NCBI GenBank assembly: GCA_028565635.1 | Contig: JAOXYB010029900.1 | Location: forward strand, 1 to 14,938 | Length of the DNA stretch: 14,938 nucleotides | Source: Phoronis ovalis | Lineage: Eukaryota > Phoronida > Phoronidae | Reading direction: 5' to 3' | In this document: piece after piece, positions 1 through 11,100 of the stretch | Numbering within the stretch: the stretch's first letter is position 1 | Layout of the letters: the number at the start of each line of letters is the position of its first letter | The notes under the pieces: model-generated | What the model saw: only the letters and a program-made list of their open reading frames with translations | Database searches by the model: none | Told to the model about the DNA's origin: nothing | Program-made: the position numbers and the translations under genes

Positions 1-312
1 TCAAAATCCCTGGTGCAATTTAAAAATGGTCAAAACAAATTATGGGAGTATTGATTAGTTGTTAAAAATATAGTTAGTCTGAATTTTTATCTACTGAGTT
101 TTCTTGTAGGATGTACCTAACGATTTTCATAGGGTGTAATTAAACGCTAATCAAAGTTCATACTTTTTGCACAATGGTTTGTAAATACCATTATGACATA
201 GCTTGAATGTTAAAATTTTAGCAAACATCTCTTTTGAGTGAAAAAAATGTAATGCAGATTGTTCACGAATGTTTATTTAAACAGTGACGAGGGTCCAGCT
301 TAGCCTTAAGCT
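1..312 (+). repeat. Dispersed repeat, copy 1
   Basis: This stretch aligns along its length with 7601-7877 (same strand) and with the reverse complement of 7218-7517. Shared islands include AAAATCCCTGGTGCAATTT, TAGGATGTACCTAA, GGGTGTAATTAAAC, ATGACATAGCTTGAATGTTAAA and GCTTAGCCTTAA (copy 1 text). It may begin before the window. No coding capacity is seen; it is probably a non-autonomous element of unknown class. Confidence 0.7.
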
Positions 313-339
313 GCGACCATTACCACCCCCCCCCCCCTT

Positions 340-490
340 CACATCTCAATTTCCCCTCACGGCAGATATTCCTGACGTCATTTTACCGCATCACAAACCA
401 GTATTTTGCGCATGCTGGAGAGCATAACTCGGAAACCTACCCTAGGAAACCTCACGCGCGAAATTCAACGATTCAGTCTGATACGGTGAG
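340..490 (+). promoter_or_regulatory. CpG-richer patch with CRE and NRF1-like motif
   Basis: About ten CpG dinucleotides occur in 150 bp of otherwise AT-rich DNA. A perfect palindromic CRE, TGACGTCA, lies at 373-380 and an NRF1-like TGCGCATGC at 407-415, with ACGCGCG at 454-460. A good donor, ACG|GTGAGG, follows at 485/486. This could be a promoter with a short non-coding first exon on the plus strand, or chance motifs. No coding part is seen. Confidence 0.25.
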
Positions 491-2024
491 GACACATTTT
501 GTACATTGTCATTTTTTACCCTCGATTAATTGATTTTATTTGTATTAATAAACAAATAAGCTAAGACAATAAAGTGTTTAGAGTTTGTACCATAAAATAG
601 GTTTGGTAAATCGTTAATATTTAAAGTAATATTTTCTTTTTAATTTACATATATACTAATAATTTAACGGCTGTTGTTTGTGCTGAACAGTATACAGACA
701 CATGCGTATTATGATGCGTACATCTACACGTTAGGCTGTTAGTCTGGTACTTATAATTATCTGACACCGCAGAAAAATAATTTGATCTCGTGTCTACTTC
801 AATGAGAATACATTTTTGCTATAAGTGCAGGTCGGAGCATAGATTTTGTTGATGTGGAGATCAGATTTCCCCACTTAGGGCTGGTTGTGCAAAAATAAAG
901 AACATCGGTAAATCGTGTTAGGCAATAATGATGGAACCACGTAATTTGAATAAATATGAATTCAAAGTTGTATTACAACGTCTACTGACCAAATATTTGT
1001 CAAATGTATGCACCATCCGTCCGCATGGGGACGTCCTACGTATATACTCATATAGTTTTGACAAATAGGATATTTTTGTGATGAATTTATATAAAACAAA
1101 ACTATGATCAAAATGCATAAAACGGAAATATACTAAAACAGTATTATGTACATGTAAATATACCATTACTGTATATAATTATACAGTGTGTATATATGCA
1201 TCCGTTATTATTCCATTCTTCCACGATTTATTCAGACTAATAGTTATGCGTCGTGGTAAAACAAATGCCTTCTTTAATACGTACATGTATTTTAAACTAT
1301 TTAAAGCTTTTTTTGACAAACAGTGTTGCGAATATATGTTGCAACCGCACTGTCACTAAGATGTAATAAACAACATTTTAGTAGTAAACTTAACAAAAGA
1401 AACATAATAATGTAAAGCACTTTTGGTTAAATAGGCGAATATTTAAGAACATGCTACAGAAAACAGTACAGTTGAAGGATCTTAACAATTGTACTCAATT
1501 CAGCGTTGATTTTAAATTTACACATAGAAGCAAAGGCACATAATCAAAGGACTGTCTCCGTCTAAATATGAGATTAACATGTTACTCGGGTAAGTTTTCT
1601 AATTTTTTATTACATCACGAAAAAATAAAATAACAGCTAGAAAAACGTAAGAAAAATATAACAACGAAGAGAATGATTTCCCATAATTGTGGTATGTATT
1701 GGGCGGATTTCGCAACGTGTTGAGTCTCTTAGTCAATTCGTACACGTACAGTATAACGACATCTTTTCAACATTATTACAGAAATGATATATACGTGTAT
1801 TAGGAACACTTAAAGGCACATTGTGGTACCACTTGCAGTCCGTGGCCACAGACAAGCTGCTCCGCTGACTGTTTTTAGTAGTAATAAAGAGTTGATTTCC
1901 ACACATTAACTATGATCGTGCAACACGGCGGCTATTAGTAATGAGTTGCCCATCTCGTTGTTACATTACGAAACATATTAATACAATAAATATTTGACGA
2001 CGTTCTTTCACTTTAGGATTGTAT
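487..2024. other. Downstream intergenic or 3' UTR sequence
   Basis: AT-rich sequence past the stop codon of the receptor gene. I see no splice-linked coding exon on either strand and no tRNA. The open frames here are short and without recognisable domains. Part may be 3' UTR of the receptor if a distal poly(A) site is used. Confidence 0.5.
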
Positions 2025-2029
2025 TTATT
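2024..2029 (-). terminator. AATAAA hexamer overlapping the stop codon
   Basis: The minus strand reads GAATAAATAC, so the stop codon TAA lies inside an AATAAA poly(A) signal hexamer. If used, the 3' UTR would be only about 10-30 bases. Other AATAAA hexamers on this strand lie at 1606-1611 and 1227-1232, so the true 3' end cannot be fixed from sequence. Confidence 0.3.
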
Positions 2030-2127
2030 CTGTAACTTCAAGGACACCTTCCAGCCATTGAACTAATTCATTAAACGTCGGTCTCATTTCACTGTCGACC
2101 ACCCAACATTTCTTCATTATATCATAC
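2025..2127 (-). CDS. Terminal exon: kinase subdomain XI and stop
   Basis: The acceptor is CTACATTTCAG. The first base completes a Val codon, then 33 codons and [22 protein letters not shown] and a short amphipathic end close the kinase. The protein ends about five residues after the domain, so it lacks the long C-terminal docking tail of MET and RON. Confidence 0.95.
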
Positions 2128-5100
2128 CTGAAATGTAGGCTTCATTATATTCCATACAAATAAAAACACGTTTACTCGGTCACGAGTGTAAAGCCAATAC
2201 AGTACATCACGGACGAATTTAAAGTAGTTTTACAGCTTCATACCATTATATTATAAAATATCTTAACTGTTAAAGTGGATATGAAGTCCTTGCCTGATAA
2301 GTATAAAACGGAAAGGTTACACATAAAACAGAAACATTGCATATACATTTAAAGCAGTATTACGGCGCTTCTAGAGGCATATACGTGTATAATGAAATCT
2401 ATCTGATGTAAAGATTGCGTTTACTCCAGCTGATGCGTTCTGATTATGCTTACACTGACTCGGGACAGAAAGTGGGCTTGGACAAACGACGTTCGGATTG
2501 CAAATACTTTATAATATCCCAGTTGTCTACTTCCGGATATGGACGAATACCACGTGTCATCAGCTCCCATAGCAACACTCCAAAGGACCACTATTGTGGA
2601 AAGAGAGCATTTTACTATTAATTCAATTATTTTTGAATAAAAGTGAAATCGCCGGTGTAGACTAACAGACTCAACTAGTTTCACATTTTTTTTTATAATG
2701 AGCATTTCCAGTTTAAACCTTAAACTTAGCTCCCCCCCCCACATTTTTTCCGGCCTTCACTAGGAATGGCATAGATAGGGAATTTTCCTATTTTAACAGT
2801 TTAAAAATCGATTGGGGAACAGTCATATTCTAGTATGTAATATTAGCGATATTTTTACTAAAACGGTTAGCAAACAAAAGCTGTACCATGTAAAAGAAAG
2901 TTATCACTCTATTAATAGTCTTCAATATAGATATAATATATCTATAGTCTTTATATTATGGTGACAAAGTGTACAGACGGGACGGTGAACTTACAACATC
3001 AGTCTTCGAGTTATAAATGTCTGTCTCTAAACTTTCTAAAGCCATCCATCTCACTGGCAACTTTGTATTCCTGTCTGCGCTGCGGTAATAGTCCCGCTCG
3101 TAAACATCTCGACTCAATCCAAAATCGGCAATTTTAACAACTTTGTCATTTCCAAGTCTAAGACATATATAAGAAAATAATGTTTCTAAGAATGAAACAC
3201 AGTTTTATTAATTAAAACGCCATGAAAGCATTTTCAGACAGAGTTACTCGCTCACCATGCCGTGTATATAATTCATTTGTTGTGTGTGCTAGTTGAGTGC
3301 AGGTTTTTATACAGCCTGTACTGTAATAACAATACAATAACATTTTCAGAAGCAAGTTAGCATGCAATTAGTAAGACCATAATCAGACTATGGCCAGTAA
3401 ATGACATCATATATTAAATGTAACATTCAAACTTACAAGCAGTTTCTGGCCGCTAAATCTCGGTGCACAAATTTTATACCCGACAAATAAACCATTCCCT
3501 CAGCAGCGTTTAAACCAAACTGAATGAGATCGTTCACTGTTAGTTTCTACAATGATCAGAAACCATTTTGTGCAGTAAAAACCAAGTAGGTAGTCTCACA
3601 ATTTAAGCATATTTGTCAGTGTAACTACCTGCATGACCTTGCAGTGGATTTCTTATATATTTCAGTTTATCGATAATACCATGGACAGATTAAACACATT
3701 TCTCTTGTTGGGTATTAACTTGTACTGATTAATTTGGACTTGTATTATCTATCAACTAGTGGTCTGGATATATTACGTTTGTCACGGTGTTGGTAATAAA
3801 CCGCGTAACAAGGCATCTACTTGTGTGGACAGTAGGCCATTTCGATTCTATATCTGACATATCTCTGAAACGAATCATTATAACGACATAGTAATTAAGC
3901 AGAAGTGCAGTATTATTTTTTTTGTAACTGCTAATTCTTTTGCATTATGGCAAAAACAAGCAGATGCAACTTTGTTATGATTCTATAAGCTGTCTTGCAT
4001 GTTATTTTAACTGTCAGTTTCCCATTAGGATATTGCTTTACTACATCGTATGTGAGTACTTTTTCATATCGTATGCCGAACAGTATAAGTCCTTTTTCAG
4101 CGAATCGACAGATCAGCGGTGGTTACTATGCCTGTAAATCCGCCATGTTGTGTTGAGACCAGGTTTTGACAGTCGCCATTAGTTTGAATTCAAGCAAATA
4201 TATCAAAAGCCGTAGTTTAAATTCGGTTTGAATTTCATTATGGATTATACATAAAACAAATATTTCAATTTTTTTTTTCTCTGGGCTATCAAAATGTTTA
4301 GAAATCAGTTTCAATTCAAGGTATCGTTTGCCGATAAAATATGTTATATTACTAAACATATACCCGAAGAGAAAGTTTTAAATATCTTGTTAGAGATCTG
4401 GTTTAAAAAAAAAAAAATGCTTCGAAAATGTTGTCATAATTTTCCAAGATGTCCACGTAATTCTTCAAAACCACCCTAAAATGCTGCTTGGATTTTCTTT
4501 AGGGATGTTACAATTCCGAGGAGTGAAATTAAGTTTCTTTTGTTTGTGACAATTTTAAAATTGCATATATGACTGATACATGGGACAGATGGAATTGTAA
4601 ACACTTATAGCAATTTTGATCATGGAAAATTTTGTGCATACTAGTAACAACTTTCATTGTCTAGATAATCTTATAACAGTTAAATGTTTCTAAACTTCTC
4701 ATTAAAATTATAATATTTTATAATGTATAATCTTTTTCAATGGTGTACTATACAAGTATATATTTTGGAAGATGCGTTTTTAAACTAATCAAATATGTAA
4801 GCAACTATCACATATAGTATTGTATTCCTTCATGTGCTTGAATGTATAAACTCACATGTTTTTTATTTCTTATAAACGATAGAAGATCTCCATGTGGCAT
4901 AAAAGGTAATACCACTAGCGGCATTGTGTCGTGTTCGTTTTCCACAAAAATTCCAAGTAATTCTAAGATATTGGGATGCTTGCAGTCCTTCATCATCAGG
5001 GCTTCCTTCAAAAATGTTGTCACTTCTTGATTTCGATTTTTAACACCTAAAATGCGTCATCTTAAGTTACGTCAAAACTTAGACCCATAAAACGTTGTGT

Positions 5101-8100
5101 TTTACTTATTAAGCAGCTGGGCAAAACAGCGATCATGAATATTGCCAAGAAAATTGTTCAAAAAGCAAAAATGGTGTACATAATATTAATTATTATTTCA
5201 TTGAACGATAAACACTAAATGAAATATCAGCATTTCATTTTAATGTTATGTGTCAAACAAAAAAAAACAACGGACAATTTGCAGGGAACCGAATGTAAAC
5301 TAAAATATCCAGAATTAACTACTAAAACGCAAAAAAATAAGCGGTAAGAACCGGAAATAACCAGTAACAGCTGGTAATAACATTATTTCTGTAAAGTACG
5401 AATAAATGTATAATTATATAGAGATTATTTATAAATTTTTAATTTTTGTTTTAGAAAATTGAACAAAATCCACTTCAACTTTTGTCCATTGTGAAGTTTG
5501 ATTTAGTCAGATCATCTTAAACTATCGACACCTGTATCAAACCCAAACATTTGAGATTAACAGCGTTATTTTGTTGCATGATGTGTATACATTCAAAAGT
5601 AAATATCAAAATCTGATTTCACTGATAATTTTCTCTATAAAAATATTATGAAAAATCAATTTTTTAAATTGGACAGAATAGTATAAAATATGCAAATTGA
5701 AATGAAATAGTTACCAGTTCCTCAACTATTAAATACTTTTTGAATGAGTTAAGTTTCATGAAGTAAAGCGGATGGAAATACCCAAGTAATTTCGTACGTT
5801 AGTGTATATATGAAATAACGTCTAAGTGTTTCGGAAGAATCCAAGGTAAGGGATGTTCAGAAAAACTACAGCTTATGCCTCGCTACTCACCACAGTGTAA
5901 TGTCTTAACAGCCACATCGATGCTTGATCCATTTCGATTTAAAACTCCCTTAAAGACACAACCAAAATGACCTAAAACGTGCGTAAAAGTATACAAGTTG
6001 CAATCAGCTAATCTTAAAGTTCATGAACCACGATTATTACAGCATTTGTATCACGACTATGACACTGTAATTAAATATTCAAAACTGAAATAGTTCCCTG
6101 GAAAATAATTTATTATGCAACTGATGTTCTGTTTTAATACAGTACAGTTAAGAAATATTGAACAAAAAGTTCCTTAAACCTAATAATAAAATATAAAGCT
6201 ATTTCAGTGTACGCGATTCATGTAGCATTTTCTATATAATATGAGGGATTATGAGTACACCCCCCTTTGTAATAGGTGTTTTTGCCTAATATGTAAAATG
6301 TCAGTAATACACCCCTTTTGCAAAATGGACTAGAGCAAATGCTTCCTGAGATACAGCTATTCTTCTCGGTGTAGGGTCAGAAATGTGCTTCATATTGATA
6401 TATTTAGGATGGGATTATCTTAGGGTTAGCATTTTAGTATTAGTGCAGATACGAGGCAAAGATGGTAGAAAAATTAGTGGCCTAGCTACATCTCAGGCCT
6501 TTGTGGCTCGGTGGTTAACAAGCTGCACTATTGATTGCTTTCAGATATTCAGCGTTGGTTCGAGGCTTACCGGGAGCATTATTAACAATTATTTCCCTTT
6601 TAGGTATCGATACACGATCAATATACTAAATACTTTGCAATAAAAAAATAGCTTTTTAAAATTTAGTTTTTCCATTCGGCTTCATGTCACGTGTTAGCTA
6701 TGTACATGTTTTTATGAATCGGGTGTTCAGTGAATATTGAAAGAAGTGCACATGCGTGAATTATATGCACACGTTTCTGAATCGAATTCTGCTCTGAATG
6801 CTCTTAAGATGCAGGCCAAACCGAAGTATATACCCTATTATTAAATTATATGCCTCTTCATCTTTTTGAAGTGAATATGTTGCTCATTTTGAATATTAAT
6901 TATCCATACCTCGACCAACAATATTTTCTTCATTAAGTTCCAGTTGTTCCCTTTTTAATAGTATATCGCAGTCTTGAAGCAGCATCCAAGTGTCCACGTC
7001 AATACATGGTTCAGTCATGTGCGGCAGAAGATCTAGCAATTTATATGACGCAGATGAGTATTTTGAAACAATAAATCTATCTTCACATTCAGCGTTGTCA
7101 TTTGTTGTGTATTATTTTACAGCAGTAACACAATGTTTATTTCTCAGGCATGTTCATGCCATGTTCCCTTTTTAATAGTATACCCATTCTTAAATCACAC
7201 TTTTAAAAATTCCATGTATATTTAAGGCTAAGTTAGACCCTCATCACATTATATCCGCATTGCATTTTTTTTCCACACAAAATAGACATTTTCTGAAACT
7301 TTAACATTCAGGCTAAGTAATATTAGTATTTTCAAACTAGAGTGTGAAATGTGTGAAAGTTAACTAGTGTTTAATCACACCTTATCCAAATCATTAGGTA
7401 CATCCTATGGGAAAATGCATCGGATCTAAAGTCGTGCTAATTATGTATTTTTAGCAAGCAATCGATTATCCATAATTATTTTTAAACCATCTGGAAATTG
7501 CACTAGGGATTTTGGTTATGTAATCAATTTAGTTTTTTTTAGCAAATAAAACATTTATCTTTTTTAAACATTACTTTGTAACTCAAAGATTGTTTACAGT
7601 ATTCACAATTTGGTCATAAGAATAATGGAAGTTTCGTTTACTTCTTAAAAATGTAGTCATCTCCGCTGGATTTGGTTAGATGTACCATATGATTTTATGA
7701 GGTGTCATAAAATGCTAAATAAACTTCATACATTGTGCACATGAATCTGAAAGTATCATCATGACATAGCCCGAATATTAAAGTTTCAAAAAAGATTAAA
7801 AACTTAAGGCGCATATTTCATGAAGTCTTATTTAAACAATAATGAGTGTCTGGCTTCCCCCTGGCTTCGCCTTAGAGCAAGACTGTACAAAGAAATTCTT
7901 GTGGCTTCTTACCAGTAAGGTGTACACCAATATTTATTGATTTGGTGTGATATTCAACGTTTAAAATAATAAAAACATTTCTGATACAAACAAAGACTAG
8001 ATGTCCCAGCATTAGTTTTACATTAAGTCATTTCGACTAGCAAACCATGTTAAGTTCATTGATTGTCTGAATTCAACCTATACTGGTTAAAATATGAGAT

Positions 8101-11100
8101 GCTGTGAAGCTAGGATTTTGGAATAAACTTTTACAAAAGATGACTTGCTGATGCCTTTACCTTTATTTTAAATCATATTCCTTTTTTACAACCTAATTAT
8201 CTGTTTGAATGTATACAATAAATTACACCTATCTTTAAAGTAGACCAAGCCAGAACAATTGAATATGAGTGTCCTTGGCATATTTTAAAGAAATTTCTTA
8301 TATTTGCAAGATACATTGAGGTACCATAAGCTACTTCAACTCACACTCTTCGCACTCAACCTCTTCCATTTGGTGCTGTTTGTGAAGCACCTGCCTAACA
8401 TTCAGCCTGGTCTTCCGCCGATAGGCAATGACAAAGATAGTAATAACTACAAGCATAATGACAGCTGCACTAAGGATGATGTACACCCACATAGGTAACA
8501 TCCCCTCATCCTCGTAGATTTCCTCGTATTTCAAGTTTCCAATTAAGAATGTAGAATTCCGATTATTCCCAACAATAACCTGTAAGAAGGATTAACTTTA
8601 AAAATGACAATGACAAACATTATAATAACGGCCAATACAATGAATCCGCCTCCATGTACGTAAGAAGTGTATTTCAACTCTCCGATAATAAAGAATTCAG
8701 AGTTCCGGTCATTCCCAATATTAACCTGTAAGAAAGATTAACTTTAAAATATTAAATTATGGTAATCTCAATTTTTCTATGTATCATACAAAATAGATAT
8801 TTTTTTACTATAAATGTAACTTTTAAAATATAAATAAAAATATAATGACTATGGTATTAACAAGTGGAAGGTACCTAACTGATATGATTCAACATTGGAG
8901 TACTACACTCAGTCGTTTAAAAGTTCTAGACTTACTGAATTGAATTTTACTCATATTTCATTTGACATTTTCATGTACCATGTTCAATATTATATTCATA
9001 TATTTACATTGATACGCAAGTCGTTAACTCCTTGTTGCAAAGGTGGTAAACTGCATTGGATTTCATCTAAATCATCTCCTTCAACACCTGTATCTTTATT
9101 GGACAGAACAAAGTTTACAAAGCAATTATTGGATCCAACGGTCACTTTTACATCATATTTTGTCAAAACTGGTACCAGGTTGCGTCCCTGAAATAAATAT
9201 AATATTCAATAACTATTAGGTTCTTAAAGAATGAATCTATCTAATTCCTTATTTCCTTAATTCCTGATTCCTCACTCGAATGAAGGGTTCAAATAAGGAG
9301 AAGGAATACGTTCCCCATTCCTTTACTTTTTTGAGTGCGGGTCCTGAATCCGATGGGAAACTCAAAGATGTTTAAGTGTATGTGTCACAGGGGAAAAAAT
9401 ACCATTGTGTCCAAATTCATTTTTTCTGTTTGAACGTATAGAATTTTTATTTACAGATATTAAAGTAGCAATCCATTTTAAAGCAAAAATTAAAATAATA
9501 GTGAAGTAATCTAAACCTTTTTGATGTAACAAGGAAGCAATCGGTTGTTTTGTATTAAGAAGTGGGTAGCAGTCAAAATGTTTACTATAGCAAAAGAAAA
9601 AACTAAAATTAAAAAATATACAGTTCAAATCTTCAAATTTTACATGCCTACTGATTAGAAATACAACTAAGCAATATTCATAGGGATGTTTACCTTTATT
9701 GTCAATTTTTTGATAATCTTAGATGTAGTCATCCATGACTGCTCAAATGGGATAAATTCCGGATCAGGATATATTACTAATTTCTCAGGACTCTGTTCCT
9801 CCAATGCATCCATTATGATACCATAGGTTAATTTGACTATTTCGGAGAGCGTTTGACGTTTGTGTCGTAAATTTTCTGGATTTATAGCTGGTGTCACACA
9901 TGTTAATTGTGTATTGCTGATTATATTGCATGCCTAAAAGAGAAAACAAGAGACGTGCAATCATAATGCCATTCAACTCATCACTTGATAAATTTTCCAA
10001 AAATTCTTAGTCCATCACTTACGCTAAAAACTGACTATAACAAATACACATGTACAAATCTTGCAGGTGTCATTTCGTTTTCACATATGCAAAATGTACA
10101 GTCAAATGTTGTACACCACTAAACCATTATTAGTTTTTATACGAAAGAATCTTCACTTAAAAAAATGAAAATTAAAGTACCTCTAGATATCTCTTGCCTT
10201 CAAACTCAACAAACATCTTAGATCTTTGTATGGCCTGGAAATTGTGACCACGTATAGTTTCATTGAGGCCACCCCTAAAAAAATTGTAAATTGTAAGTTA
10301 TTACGAAAACAGATCATTTTCATGTTGCTAGTATTTCAATTATGTTGTGTGTATGCATACATGTATAACTTTCAAACAAGAATTAAATAAATTCAGAACA
10401 ATTCTTAAACGAAACAGAGCAATCTAAATGGTTTTGGAAAAATCTGCCCAGATATATAATGTATGCAAATAAATTGCTATTTTAAAACCGAATGAAGTCG
10501 ATCCGATTTAATACCAGCAGTAAGTGTTAATGTAACTTACACTTTATAACCATAGCCACGACCAAATGATGAAATATTGGGGTTTTCTGTGTATTCAAAT
10601 TTCAAGTTTGTAGCTGTTACTGTTTCATTATCAAACTTCATCTCAAGCGATGCGTTCTCTGTTCTGGTGTGTTTGGATGTGGTGCAGACAGCAATTGTTG
10701 CGGAATAGCTATTTGCATTACAAAATAAAGAATAAGGTAGCGAATAGGTAGGGCAGAGGGCGCTACTGTTGCATGCATTATTACCTGTATGCCAATTCCA
10801 TTTTTGTTAATAAAAATTCAAGAACCAAATGTTAGTAGAAATTAAGGATATAATTTGATTATCTAGTGATTATCTAGTGATTTAACTATTCGACATTATA
10901 ACCATACCAAATAATACAGCATTACTGGTAGATAATGGTTGCAACGATTGATATATTGGACGTATGTGTATCTCGGATAGCCATTTCTTACAACTACTTA
11001 TACACTCCCTTAAGGTCAGTGTGTGACATAATAATATCAGTTATTCTTATGCATTATTTATCTCGTACACAACAGGCTATAAAACATTACAATATGTCCT

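Larger units (their letters stand above)
7033..8344 (-). other. Intron (phase 1) between transmembrane and juxtamembrane exons
   Basis: Holds the inverted pair of dispersed repeats and the decayed juxtamembrane exon copy. An AATAAA on the minus strand at about 8162-8167 could serve a transcript ending with exon A, although such hexamers are common in DNA this AT-rich. Confidence 0.75.

Noticed and set aside
326-337. C12 run, with a similar C9 run at 2732-2740, as G-quadruplex elements
   Set aside because: Single homopolymer runs without further G-tracts nearby; more likely simple slippage repeats.
918-1166. 82-codon minus-strand open frame downstream of the receptor gene
   Set aside because: Aromatic-rich composition typical of AT-rich non-coding DNA, no domain, no matching splice sites.
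2421-2744. 107-codon minus-strand open frame
   Set aside because: It is the wrong frame over the true kinase exon 2454-2590, whose correct frame reads [11 protein letters not shown].
4294-4479. Plus-strand open frame with a poly-Lys run
   Set aside because: The lysines come from an A-run inside an intron; nothing else supports coding.
6383-6643. 86-codon plus-strand open frame
   Set aside because: It runs over the SINE-like element, has no domain and no splice or codon signal of a gene.
8895-9191. 98-codon plus-strand open frame
   Set aside because: It is the antisense shadow of the IPT6 exon 9008-9187.
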